From Pythium myriotylum (lineage: Eukaryota; Oomycota; Peronosporomycetes; Pythiales; Pythiaceae): 64,000 nucleotides of DNA. The position numbers and the translations under genes are program-made. The notes beneath the pieces were generated by a model. That model did not search any database. It was given only the letters and a program-made list of their open reading frames with translations, and was not told the DNA's origin. Each line of letters starts with the position of its first letter. Within the stretch, counting starts at the first letter, position 1. Positions 43,441 to 53,042 of the stretch are shown piece after piece. Where the stretch lies: NCBI GenBank assembly GCA_023091665.1, contig JALJCQ010000001.1, positions 1,550,001 to 1,614,000 of the forward strand. The letters run 5' to 3'.

Positions 43441-45189
43441 CTATTGCCGACTGATCTTTCCAACATACTGCGTCACGTCGATATCAATTCTCGCTGTGCG
43501 GTTCTTCCCGTCCGCATTTTTGTATGGTTGAACAGTAAAACCGTCGTAGATTTCGTTCGAGACGATGAAGAGAAGGATGTGTGTATAGCCTTGAAACTCT
43601 TGGCGGTGCGTCAAATCCTGATAGACGTTTTTCAACTGTTGATATTTGATGGGATGAGCTGTGGCCACTGTCGATTGGGCGTAGATAATACGACCATCTT
43701 GTGGGACGACAAGCACACCATCAATTGCTGGAAAAATCTTCGATAGCGGGATGTACAGCACCAATTCATTCTGGATTTCGGATGACGCTTGAATGACCAC
43801 GGACGCTGCATTCAATGGACCATGTCGCGTGACGGTTCCGACACCGCCTCCTTCGAGTGCTCTCATACAAAACTTGCTGGTGGCAAGTTCTTGCAGAAGA
43901 AATTTCTCGATTTCTTTGCCTCGCCACGACTGCAAATTCGAGGCTGGAGTCTGCAACAATGCTCGAACTTGATCGGCGGAACCAACTTGATAACGCGCGT
44001 TCATGATTGCCTCGACTACCAAAGATGAATACGCCAAGTAAGCACGACTGGGCGCGTTCTCATTGCGATACAAATGAAACACAATGTGCTTCATCCGATC
44101 ATCGAATACTTTCTGCTGGAAAAGACGAACCTGGTCCTTTAACTCATCGAGATTGTGGGGAATATCTTCCTTCACTCGTTCTACCAAGTCATCAAACGTT
44201 TCGGATGATGAAAACAATAATCTTGGTTTGCCCCCAACGAGATTGAACCTCCGTAACCACTCGTCTTGGTCCTCCAACTTCATTGCATCGGCGAACCTCT
44301 GGCACTCGTCTTTCGTCCATGGATTCATATACACCTTGAAGCAAACCGCCTTGACAAACTCGTTGTAATTCTTGGTGCGCGGACTGGCGAATAGAAACGC
44401 ACGGTCGAAGTCACTTAGCCACAATGCTTCACCGGCTTCATTTCCATCAAATAATCCATCGTAGGTTCTCCCAGCATACGGCGTACGCGAGCACTTGTAA
44501 CCATCCCCGTTCCAAGTAAAGTAGACCACTTTATCACCAAGCCGGCGGTAGGCGACATCTTTTTGCTCCGTCATGAAAAGCAGCAGCAAGAAAACCCCAA
44601 ACACCGACTTCCCAATCCCAGGACTTCCAACCACAAGAATTCTACGGAGCGATCGATCTGACCTCAATCGTTGCTTGATGATATCATGGAGGTCCCAATA
44701 CTCCTGTCGGATGTACAAGCCATCCGGGATTGATGTACCAAAGATTGTCGTCGGAGTATCCAATACGGTTCCCACTTCGGCATCGTTGAGTTCCTGTGCA
44801 ATGGCGACCAGTCTTTTTAACTGACGAGGATCGACGGCTTCCGTTCGTTGCCTTTTCTCGTCTGGCAGCACTTGAGGCTCCTGTGGCACTTCCACGATAA
44901 GCGCACCATCTTCGTCCTGTCCGTGATCAACTAACGCAGCGGAAGATTTCAAAGGCTCCTCCATCGCGTCATACGCCGCTCTGTTGGCGTAGATTCTCAA
45001 TTGACCTGCCGCAACGCGGGCGAGAACGTCCGTTCCTGGAGGTTGCGTGTGGTCATACTCTGCGTGGATCTTTTTCCGAAGGTCTTCGATATCATTGACA
45101 GCGTCAGATGTCACTGAGGTTGTTCTGAAACCCAAAATCGCGCGGCGACTTTGTTCATCCACCAACTGGAACCAGACTTTTCGCGCCAT
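43441..45189 (-). CDS. Crinkler-RHS type effector (P-loop NTPase plus REase-like nuclease domain)
   Basis: An intact single-exon 582-residue gene from ATG 45189. Residues 1-100 form the ubiquitin-like Crinkler-RHS header (MARKVWFQLVDEQ.. DLRKKIHAEY.. LRIYANRAAYDA) with LRIYANR in place of LxLFLAK. Then comes a P-loop NTPase with Walker A GSPGIGKSVF near residue 187 and the RHS block KPRLLFSSSETFDDLVERV. The C-terminal domain (YIPLSKIFPAIDGVLVV.. QSTVATAHPIKYQQLKNVY) matches the REase-like fold of Crinkler-RHS proteins, with D and Q-x-T/S..H positions visible. Family knowledge: oomycete Crinklers act inside host cells, often in the nucleus. No N-terminal signal peptide is obvious. It lies among Crinkler remnants of both orientations. 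Confidence 0.85.
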   Translation of the reverse strand: MARKVWFQLVDEQSRRAILGFRTTSVTSDAVNDIEDLRKKIHAEYDHTQPPGTDVLARVAAGQLRIYANRAAYDAMEEPLKSSAALVDHGQDEDGALIVEVPQEPQVLPDEKRQRTEAVDPRQLKRLVAIAQELNDAEVGTVLDTPTTIFGTSIPDGLYIRQEYWDLHDIIKQRLRSDRSLRRILVVGSPGIGKSVFGVFLLLLFMTEQKDVAYRRLGDKVVYFTWNGDGYKCSRTPYAGRTYDGLFDGNEAGEALWLSDFDRAFLFASPRTKNYNEFVKAVCFKVYMNPWTKDECQRFADAMKLEDQDEWLRRFNLVGGKPRLLFSSSETFDDLVERVKEDIPHNLDELKDQVRLFQQKVFDDRMKHIVFHLYRNENAPSRAYLAYSSLVVEAIMNARYQVGSADQVRALLQTPASNLQSWRGKEIEKFLLQELATSKFCMRALEGGGVGTVTRHGPLNAASVVIQASSEIQNELVLYIPLSKIFPAIDGVLVVPQDGRIIYAQSTVATAHPIKYQQLKNVYQDLTHRQEFQGYTHILLFIVSNEIYDGFTVQPYKNADGKNRTARIDIDVTQYVGKISRQ

Positions 45190-45419
45190 CGTGTTTTCCC
45201 CAAATGGCCAACAACTCCCTCACAATTCTAAAATAACCCAACTGAGGTTAGAATCTCGGTGCTACCAAACGATACCGGTATCGACAGTACGAAGAACAAC
45301 TGATGGTCCAGATAATTTTGACCAATCCGAATGCACATGGAGTATTACCCAATGATAATGTGACTACACACTTATATATTTCAACCAATCGAAGACCACG
45401 TATCGTCACCCTTCTTGGT

Positions 45420-45577
45420 CCGCGTCGCATGTGATCTTGTTGAGCCTCCTCGTCGCCATGGCGTCCTTCAATCCATTCAAAGACTCGTCATCATCGATTC
45501 ATATTAGGCACTTTTTCCTCCTTTAGTTGTTCTACAGCGATGATCGCTTGACTTGTTTGATTAGAGGACATTATATC
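45420..45577 (-). repeat. Inverted repeat copy carrying a Crinkler N-terminal remnant
   Basis: Reverse-complement partner of 38817-38974 (156 of 158 bases identical). On the minus strand it again reads ..LKDAMATRRLNKITCDAD, then a junction that, compared with the remnant at about 43,072, lacks 20 bases spanning the LQLYV codons before resuming AAGAAGGGTGACGATACGTGG. This shifts frame and removes the translocation-type motif. Confidence 0.7.
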
Positions 45578-46090
45578 AGTTTTTTTAAAAACTTTTGTTT
45601 TAAAAAACAAATTCTTAACACAAGTTTTCTGAGCCAACCGGTACGATTTTGGTAGGTCTCAGCCACACGACATGCTCCGGAACAACTCAACTGAACTCCG
45701 GAATAGGTTGATTATATGGGCATGAGTTCATAGATGGTAAATCACCAACAGTTCTTGCCGGCAGACCCCTGCATCCAGAGATACATGTCTTGGCGTGGCG
45801 ACTACTGGTCCCATTTTCGTGTATTTTTTGTCCTTGGCTGCAACTTATCGGTATCAGATATCGATAAATTACACCTTGTATAGATAATTAACGATATGTT
45901 TCAACCGCAAAATGGCATTCCTTGGGATTTTGACGGACTCGATGCACACCACGATAGATGAGTCCTGGGTGATCGCGGGGCCGCAGGCCCCGCGGTCCGC
46001 ACTTTCCCTCCACCACGCTCCGCACTCCGCCCTTCCGCCAATCACCGAGCCAGTACCAAAGTCGACAAGCCGGTGCCTGACTCCTTCAAC
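45578..46090. other. Intergenic; AT-rich then GC hairpin
   Basis: The left part is AT-rich. A small perfect hairpin (GCGGGGCC-GCA-GGCCCCGC) lies at about 45,977-45,995, about 100 bases before the transposase ATG at 46091. No gene seen. Confidence 0.5.
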
Positions 46091-49000
46091 ATGGACAGAG
46101 ACCGATGCCGGGAGCTCATCAAACTCGCGCTGCAGAAGCGCGAGTTCCCTCCTCGCCTCCATCTACCGGAGGTGGAGGTGGACAGCACAATATCACTGTT
46201 CTCGTGTCCCTACGTCGTGTGGGTGCCAGAGTCTACTCGAGCGAGTCGTCGGCCTGCATGCATCGACCGTGCGTGCGCATGCACACCGACAGTGAAAGAG
46301 TATGTGTGTCGTGTCGTTCATGACACCGACCACGTCACGCACTTTCTGTACATTAAGTACGTTTGCTCAGGGACAGGCGAGACGAGACCTGTGTTTTCGA
46401 CAAAAAGCGAGAGATATCTCGCTCTCTTGAGCGACTCTGTGCAGCTCCAGCTCCCCTACGTTCTGCAGGGAAAAGGAGGCAAGTCGAAGCCGCTGTTCCA
46501 GCAGATCCACGACGGCATCATGTCCGCAGACGGCCTCGAACGGGTCAGAGTGGCGGTGGAACGTGCGCGATACTCTCGCTACTACTTTTTGCTGTCACTT
46601 TTTGCTGCACACGTACGCGATAGACAGCGGGCTGGGCAGCTGAAGCTCGCACCAACACCGCCCACGGTGGAATCTTTCATGAAGACCAACGCAGTGCCGT
46701 GTCATCAAGCATTCACGCAGTTCTGGTTGGACCAAACACGGATGTTGAGTGTGCTGGCAAATCATGTTATGCGACGCCTGGAGATCAAGCGCGTATTGCG
46801 TATGGATCACTCGCGGAAGCTGGCCAAGAAACTGCGCAAGCACACGGCTACGACGCGCCAAGATCAGAAGGAGATGCACTTGCTGCCACTCATCCAGAAT
46901 GAGGCTGGTCAGGTTGTCGCACGTGCATTAACGCGCTCGGAGAATAATGAAGAGGTCAAAGAAGTATTATTGAAGGAAATCAAGGACCACATCCCAGAGG
47001 AAGACGTGAACGGTGAGTCAGAGCCAGTGTATCTGGTCACTGACAACGCCAATGCATTGCGTGGTATGATAGCTTCCCTCTTCGGCTCCGCAGTGTCTGT
47101 CCGCCATGATCCCTTCCATGTTTTTCAACGGCTCGCTGAGAAGATCAAGGATCGTGGGACAAGGAAGCTCTTCAGCAAGGCCCTGCGAGATGCTCTCTAT
47201 GACGGCGACGAGGAGTTCAAGGATGTGGACTTAGCAGCCGCAGACGTTGCTGCTGTTTGCGCCAAGGTTGTTCCCTCTGATCGGGCTCGTATGTTGCTGA
47301 GCTGCTCTGTTGCAGAGTGGGAAGGCTCAGTAAAAAGCAACTTAGCTCAAATTATGGCGGGTGATCTCTATGTGCACCGTGAAGGTGCTGGATCGTGCAA
47401 GATCGTGTCTACTAGCCAGTTAGAGAGTGTTCATGCGCAGTTGAAGCGTCTCATCAACCGCGACGTCTCGTACGACGTTGGTTTACGAGTACTGGACATC
47501 TATCTACTCGAGGTACGAGCACCATGCGTTTCTTTCTTTGGCGTTGTCTCACATGTGGTTTTGTTGATGGACAAATGACAGCACAATCTACGAGCTGGTG
47601 CAAAGTTCTGGCGGAATCCTAGAATGGGGAGTCTTGATTTACTTTCTATGTGCAGGGCAGCCATACGATGTCACGGCGTGTTACCCGAGAGTCCACAGAT
47701 GGAGTTTGCTCTGTCAGTGTGTGATGCTGACATGCCGCCACCCAAGTACCACTACGAGACGAAGCACATCTTTCCTTTCTCGTCGCTCGCGGGTGGTTTT
47801 CGTGCCGTGCGTGTTGATACTGAAGAAATGGAGGCGCGTCTGCATCCCCACCACGAGTTCCGGAACGATATTCGCCGGCTTCTGTTGTCGCACAGCACTT
47901 CGCGCTGCGAAGGTCAGTCTCTGTTCGCTCAGTCGCTGCGCCTGCTCACGGCTGCGACTGAAGACGCATCTCCACTGTCGCATCACGAGTACGAGTTGCT
48001 TCGGCAGGTCTGCGCTGACCAACGTGCGCACGGAAAGCCAAGTTGGGCACGCTGCCCACTGACAACTACTTTATTGTACAACATTGCAGCCGAAAAGGGC
48101 GAGGCCACCCGCTTCAAGCTCAAGAAGCGCAGCAGCGAGACCCTCCGAAAGCACATCGACCACATTGATGCACGTCTCGAAACGACTACGGAGAAGGCCA
48201 CGAAGGCTGTGAAGCCATTGTTCAATTTCCATCAGAAGCCAGTAAATGACGGTGGAGATAACGAGCATGAGAGCCTTTTACAAGCCGAGCTGTTCACCCT
48301 TCTGCGCTCGATGGGTTCAAAGCGGTTCGTGATTGAGCAGTTTTGCCGTTTGTACGATTTTGCCGCAGCACTACTAGATAACGTGCGACCCAAGACTGAG
48401 GCGCGCCTGCGGAAGCGCTGGGAGGCTTTGCGCAAGGTCGAGACACGCGCAAGTACGACGATAAAGTTTCCATTGCATGTTGTCCAGTCTGCTCTCGGCT
48501 CAGTAAATGCCGATGTGGACGGCGCCCCCACCGCCACCAGCAACCCAGTCGATCAAGGTTTGCTGTGCATTGAGATGGATGTTTTTGTGATCCGATTAAC
48601 AGTATTGTGTTTGTGACAGAATCGGCATCGTTCAGTGACGGTCTACTGGACTCTAACTCAGTCCTTTCGGTGGTCGAGACCCCGGCGACCACGCAGTCGG
48701 GTGTAGGTTTCGATACCAATGCTCTCGCCTGCCACAACATTGATTTGGAGACCAACAGTGATCCAGCCTCAGAGATCACCCCGCACATCTATCCTATCGT
48801 CGGTTTAGAAGCAAGTGCGTTGCTGCCATCAAATGAGAGAGATCCTGTCGAGATGATTTCTAAGAAAGACCTCGAGAACATGCGCACTATGAGCGAAGCA
48901 ATGGGTAAGAATACACGTGGAAAATGGCAGGCGGTCGCTAAATGGTACGCAAGTGTGAATCCAGATACGACGTTGACCGCAGACGCGCTGTGCTCTCGAG

Positions 49001-49107
49001 TGAAGCGGCTACAACGACAGCGTGAAGATGACCTCGCCCGCGAACGCGACGCGAAAAGACCCGCAGCGACACGCCTTCGCCTGTCCCTCTTCCTCTCGCT
49101 CGAGTGA
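46091..49107 (+). CDS. DDE-type transposase with Myb/trihelix-like tail (3 exons), apparently intact
   Basis: Exons are 46091-47512, 47582-48557 and 48620-49107: 962 codons, no internal stop. The first ATG (MDRDRCREL) is preferred over an upstream GTG. Putative catalytic acids: D in VLRMDHSRKLAKK, D in YLVTDNANALRG, E in STSQLESVHAQLK; between them DPFHVFQRLAEKIKD resembles the DxFHV block of ISL3-like transposases. The family could not be fixed. The N-terminal 150 residues have paired Cys (ACIDRACACTP). The C-terminal 60 residues (DLENMRTMSEAMGKNTRGKWQAVAKWY.. RVKRLQRQRE) resemble a Myb/trihelix DNA-binding domain. Intact frame plus two clean introns suggests a recent or domesticated element. 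No terminal repeats were identified. Confidence 0.65.
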
Positions 49108-49500
49108 AAAAGCTTGCGTGTAAGATTTGTCGACAGAAGCGGCGGGCATGTGGATCTCAGAGCAAAAATCCAGACTGTGAGCTCCGTGGTCGCTCCACAG
49201 CAGCACAGCCTTCCATGACATGTTGGTCGTTGTTGGTTGCTCCGCAATCCGGACCCCCCCCCGCTATTAACGAAGACCCCCGATAGATGCCGCGGCGTTG
49301 AGTCCACAGGTCGGCAAACCTGCGCGGCAATCGTCACTACAGCATAAGTTTGAGTGTGCACACACACCGCACATCGTCATCCTGGTCAACGACAGTATAT
49401 CCGCCAGATCCATTGAATCACCACAGGTGCGTAGCCAAGATCACATTCGATCGCTGGAGCTAGGGTGCCGTGCTAGGGTGCCGTGGGTTTCGTCGCTGTG
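49108..49500. other. Spacer between transposase gene and ABC-transporter debris
   Basis: Includes a C7 run at about 49,254-49,260. No gene or repeat recognised. Confidence 0.4.
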
Positions 49501-49544
49501 ACGTTGACGATTCTGGTTTGTGTCACATCACAGCGACCAAGTGA

Positions 49545-50392
49545 TTGCTGCAGTGGCTTTGCTCGTGTCACATGCTGGCTGTGGTTCCGATGGTGTACGC
49601 TGTGTCTCAACGTTACGAGGGGCACTCGTCTGTGCAGTTGGCTCTGGTGGTGTTGGGTGTGATCACAGGTGGTGCGTTGAGCATTTTGTCGTCCTTGTGT
49701 CGGCTGATCGACTACCAGTTCAGCGACAGCGAGAACGCGATCGGCCTTGCAACACTCGACTTGAGTTACCTGCGGTCGGTGTACATGTTGTTCCCAAGCT
49801 ACGCTCTGAACTCAGGGATGTACGAGCTTGTGATGCACCGCGTGAGTCGAGAGTCGATTTTGGGTAGTGGTCGGACGCGACCTACCAGTGTTGTACGCGC
49901 TAGCCAAAGGCGTGATCTTCACTGTGTTCGTGTTTTGGATTGAAGCAATCGGTTGCGAGCCAAGTGAGTGAATCATGAACGTCAGGACACTCACACGGAG
50001 TTCGTGGGCAAGGGAGATGAAGATAGCAATGTCGCCTCGAAGCGCCAGTGTGTGGCGCACCGAGAACCAAAGACAAAGACGCAGTGTTCATTCGAAGTGT
50101 GCGGCAACAGCATCCCCGGGACAAGGTGGCGTTCAATAATTTGAGTCTGTCGATCCCGAAGGGTGAGTGTTTCGGGTACTTGGGTATCAACGGTGCATGC
50201 AAGTCGACAACGATGAAGATTCTGACAGGCCAGTTTGCACGAAGTGATGGCTTTGCGAGTCTTGCGGGGTATGACCTCGCTGTTGACCGCGACAAGGCAC
50301 GTACTGCGATGGGTTACTGTTCGCAATTGGTTTCTTTGTACGATTTGCTGACAGTACAAGAACATCCCACATTCGAAGGGCATTCCAGCTAG
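49545..50392 (+). pseudogene. ABCA-type transporter fragment (membrane segment + truncated NBD)
   Basis: A first piece (49545-49850) reads like the last membrane segments of an ABCA half (LALVVLGVITGGALSILSSL.. SYLRSVYMLFPSYALNSGM). After a frame change a nucleotide-binding domain starts: VAFNNLSLSIPKGECFGYLGINGACKSTTMKILTG, then GYCSQLVSLYDLLTVQEH (Q-loop). The Walker A motif has Cys where the GxGKST glycine belongs (GACKST). The domain stops at 50392 before the signature and Walker B motifs. Frame break, missing parts and a key substitution mark it as dead. Confidence 0.7.
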
Positions 50393-52096
50393 TCATGTTG
50401 GACTGGATCCATCACATTGCCACAGCTGCGTCAGCAACTCACCAACCAACATACGCTCCTCGAGGCATCAATCGAAGTCTAAATCGAATACATTTTACCT
50501 CTACTTGTCCAATCAGTTCAAGGTGCCCATATCACAGCCTACTAGTGTGTCCAATCACAGGCTCCTGCAATCAAAAAGCAAATAGAATGGTCAACTTCAT
50601 TTTGTTTACTGTTAGATTTTACCAATCGTTCACTGCTTCAAGCTCATTTAGATCGAGTGTGGATGCAACGGATCCAGGTGGCGAGACGACCGCTCGGTAA
50701 CGGCCATAAAGAAACTTCACATTGCGTCCGTGAATGCTCGTGACAAACACAACTCGTGAACAGAGAAAGTCTTCAACGAGGCCGTAAGCTCTTGGATGGT
50801 TTGGTGGCACGGGGAGCAACGTGCTTAGCACTCGCGCAGCCTTGGGGCTAAAGCGAAGGTTCGGTCGTACGCGATCGCGGATTTTCGTGCACATTCGCAT
50901 AAACGGCGTAGCTGATCGTTTGGATGGCATCGTCACCACACCGCGGCTTTGAGAATGGGACCGAAAGCAACGCGTTCTCATGCAATCCACATCATCCCTC
51001 CCAAGGAGGGATGATGTAGGATATCGCGGGAATCGCGGCCAATCAAACACGTTTGATTTAGTTGAAGTTCTTTGATTGGCTCAATGCCTGCCCACGCGCC
51101 AAAATCTGGAATACTTCAACACACAGTTCAACTTCGTTTGTGGCTGAGGGCATAGATTTGCCACGAATGTTGGGTCCAGGGTTGGGCGACGTTGGTGCTC
51201 GCGGTGGAATGCCGATGCTGTAGTTTCCACTCGCTCAGTTCATTTTCGGATTTCCAATCGACCGACAAGATCCATCCAGACCCATCCAGTTTCGACTCTA
51301 CCAAGAAACCCGTCAACACCATCATGCATACGATTCCCTCATTGTTCGCATTCTCTTCGCTTCGACCTGAGTCATCCCTCCACTCGTGTATCGAACTACG
51401 TGCTGTGTCTCATGCCACGACGTAACCATGTGATGCTGCCTGGATGGTAAGGCGGTGAGTGTGCACGTTTTGAGTCGCAGCATCTCGGTACGTCTGATTG
51501 AATAATCAAGGATATGGCCACACTTACTTCCACGACGTGTTTGTAGAAATCGTGAAGCCTCTCATCCGAGCCAGAGAATGTGCTGATTTGTGATCGACAT
51601 GCAGTAACTAGCGTGCCACGTGTGTGTCAATGTCTGTTGCGAGCCATCACCTGTGAAGGGCGACCCTGCCAAACAATTCTTTCGTTCCAGAATGGCTCAA
51701 CGCTTGCTAACCGCGCCTTTATCACTCCACAAGGTCATTTCGATGTGGCTAGGATCACGGCACCATGTACTTCTGCATATCGTTTCACATAACCCAATGA
51801 TGATGCTATATGACACTGCCAATAAATAACTCTTGTCTTACTTACTACTATGAATCGGAAGGAGCGGTGCCCTCAACGCTTTTGTATCCACCTAGTAGTA
51901 GTCGCACGAGCTTGGAGCTGAGTGCCATTCGTCTGACCATCAATGATCCATTGCATCAACTGTACATACGTTCGAACACATGCAGTGCACTTGGTGGGGC
52001 CCCTTGTGAGTTTGCAGCAGTGCTGAGTTATGGCAACCTCGTCGATGTATTGTCAACTTCATTGACAACCACATACAGTACTTGATGGCACGGCTG
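50393..52096. other. 1.7 kb without a credible gene
   Basis: Contains a perfect 13-bp hairpin at 50989-51017. A minus-strand frame (51050-50619) has KIRDRVRPNLRFSPKAARVLSTLL, which faintly recalls half a histone fold but continues into unrelated sequence. The + strand frame at 51810-52085 (90 codons) is unrecognised. Confidence 0.4.
50989..51017. repeat. Perfect 13-bp hairpin
   Basis: ACATCATCCCTCC pairs with GGAGGGATGATGT across a CAA loop. It is the most symmetric motif in this gap and could be an element end or a terminator-like fold. Confidence 0.7.
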
Positions 52097-52552
52097 CTAT
52101 TTTTGATCGATGCGCGCTGTCAGCCGACCACGTCGACAACACACGACCTCCGTTGAGATCGATGGCCCGTGGGATCTCGTCACGACCTGCACGTGCTTAT
52201 GTGTGGATCGCACTGGTGTACGTGACGACGTCGGGCTGGACGTGGAAGTTGCGGCGATGCCGAGCACGCCGAGCGCGACAAACGCATTGCCCAGTCGTGC
52301 ACTCTCGGCGGCGACACGGTTGAGTCGGTTCTTGTCGTTTGGGTCTTTGATCTGCGTCTTGAGTTGCTCAAGTGCCATCTCGCTGCGGTTGCTTTTGATC
52401 AATGCATCGACCAGCAGCACGAGGAACTTGGCGCGGTCCATCGTCTTCCAGTAGCTCTTCTTGGCCTTGGCAAATGGCGGTGCGCGTCCGCCAGTATCCG
52501 AGGAGGCGGAGGAGGTGTCGTCGGTCTGTGGCTTAGCATGGTGGTGTGGCAT
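52097..52552 (-). CDS. Hypothetical protein, unrecognised
   Basis: A 151-residue frame counted from ATG 52552 (MPHHHAKPQTDD); the frame is open further upstream but only with GTG. The middle (KSYWKTMDRAKFLVLLVDALIKS.. ALEQLKTQIKDPNDKNRLNRVAAESARLGNAFVALGVLGI) looks like real helical protein with one hydrophobic helix. The C-terminal 50 residues are Arg/Ser-rich and could be read-through. No family recognised; it may be a fragment. Confidence 0.3.
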   Translation of the reverse strand: MPHHHAKPQTDDTSSASSDTGGRAPPFAKAKKSYWKTMDRAKFLVLLVDALIKSNRSEMALEQLKTQIKDPNDKNRLNRVAAESARLGNAFVALGVLGIAATSTSSPTSSRTPVRSTHKHVQVVTRSHGPSISTEVVCCRRGRLTARIDQK

Positions 52553-53042
52553 CGGCGTGTCCTTGGTACGCACATGTTTGTTCACGTCTACTGTGGCGAC
52601 TCGGTCCAACAGCGCGACGTTGGGCAACACGATGCCCAACCGCGACTGCCGGCGTGCGCTCGGCGCGATGTGAGGTGAGGGCGACGATGACGACGCTACA
52701 GACGCGAGCGGACGTCGCTGGCGGCCAACATGGAAAGATGGTGCCGTTTGCAGCACCCAGGACGCAAGTGGTCACACGAGGCCATTGGCGCGATGCTGGA
52801 CGGAGGCTGACAGTCGCGAAAGCGTCGACAGGCGCTGCGTCATCGTCGCTGGTGGTGCCTGGATCGATCGATCAATGAGTGGAGCTCTTCACGTCGGTGG
52901 TGCGAGAGTTAAGTCGTCGATGATGGACTGAGGATGATGGAACGACCGACGTTGTTGCACGTGGTTTGCACCCACAGCAACGCAAATCAACCCAGTACAG
53001 CAACGTACCGATCGCATCCTTCCTTCAGTCAAGCTGCTCGCG

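Noticed and set aside
50619..51050. Minus-strand frame with a half-histone-fold-like stretch
   Set aside because: Only about 30 residues resemble the H2B helix region, with no second half; likely chance.
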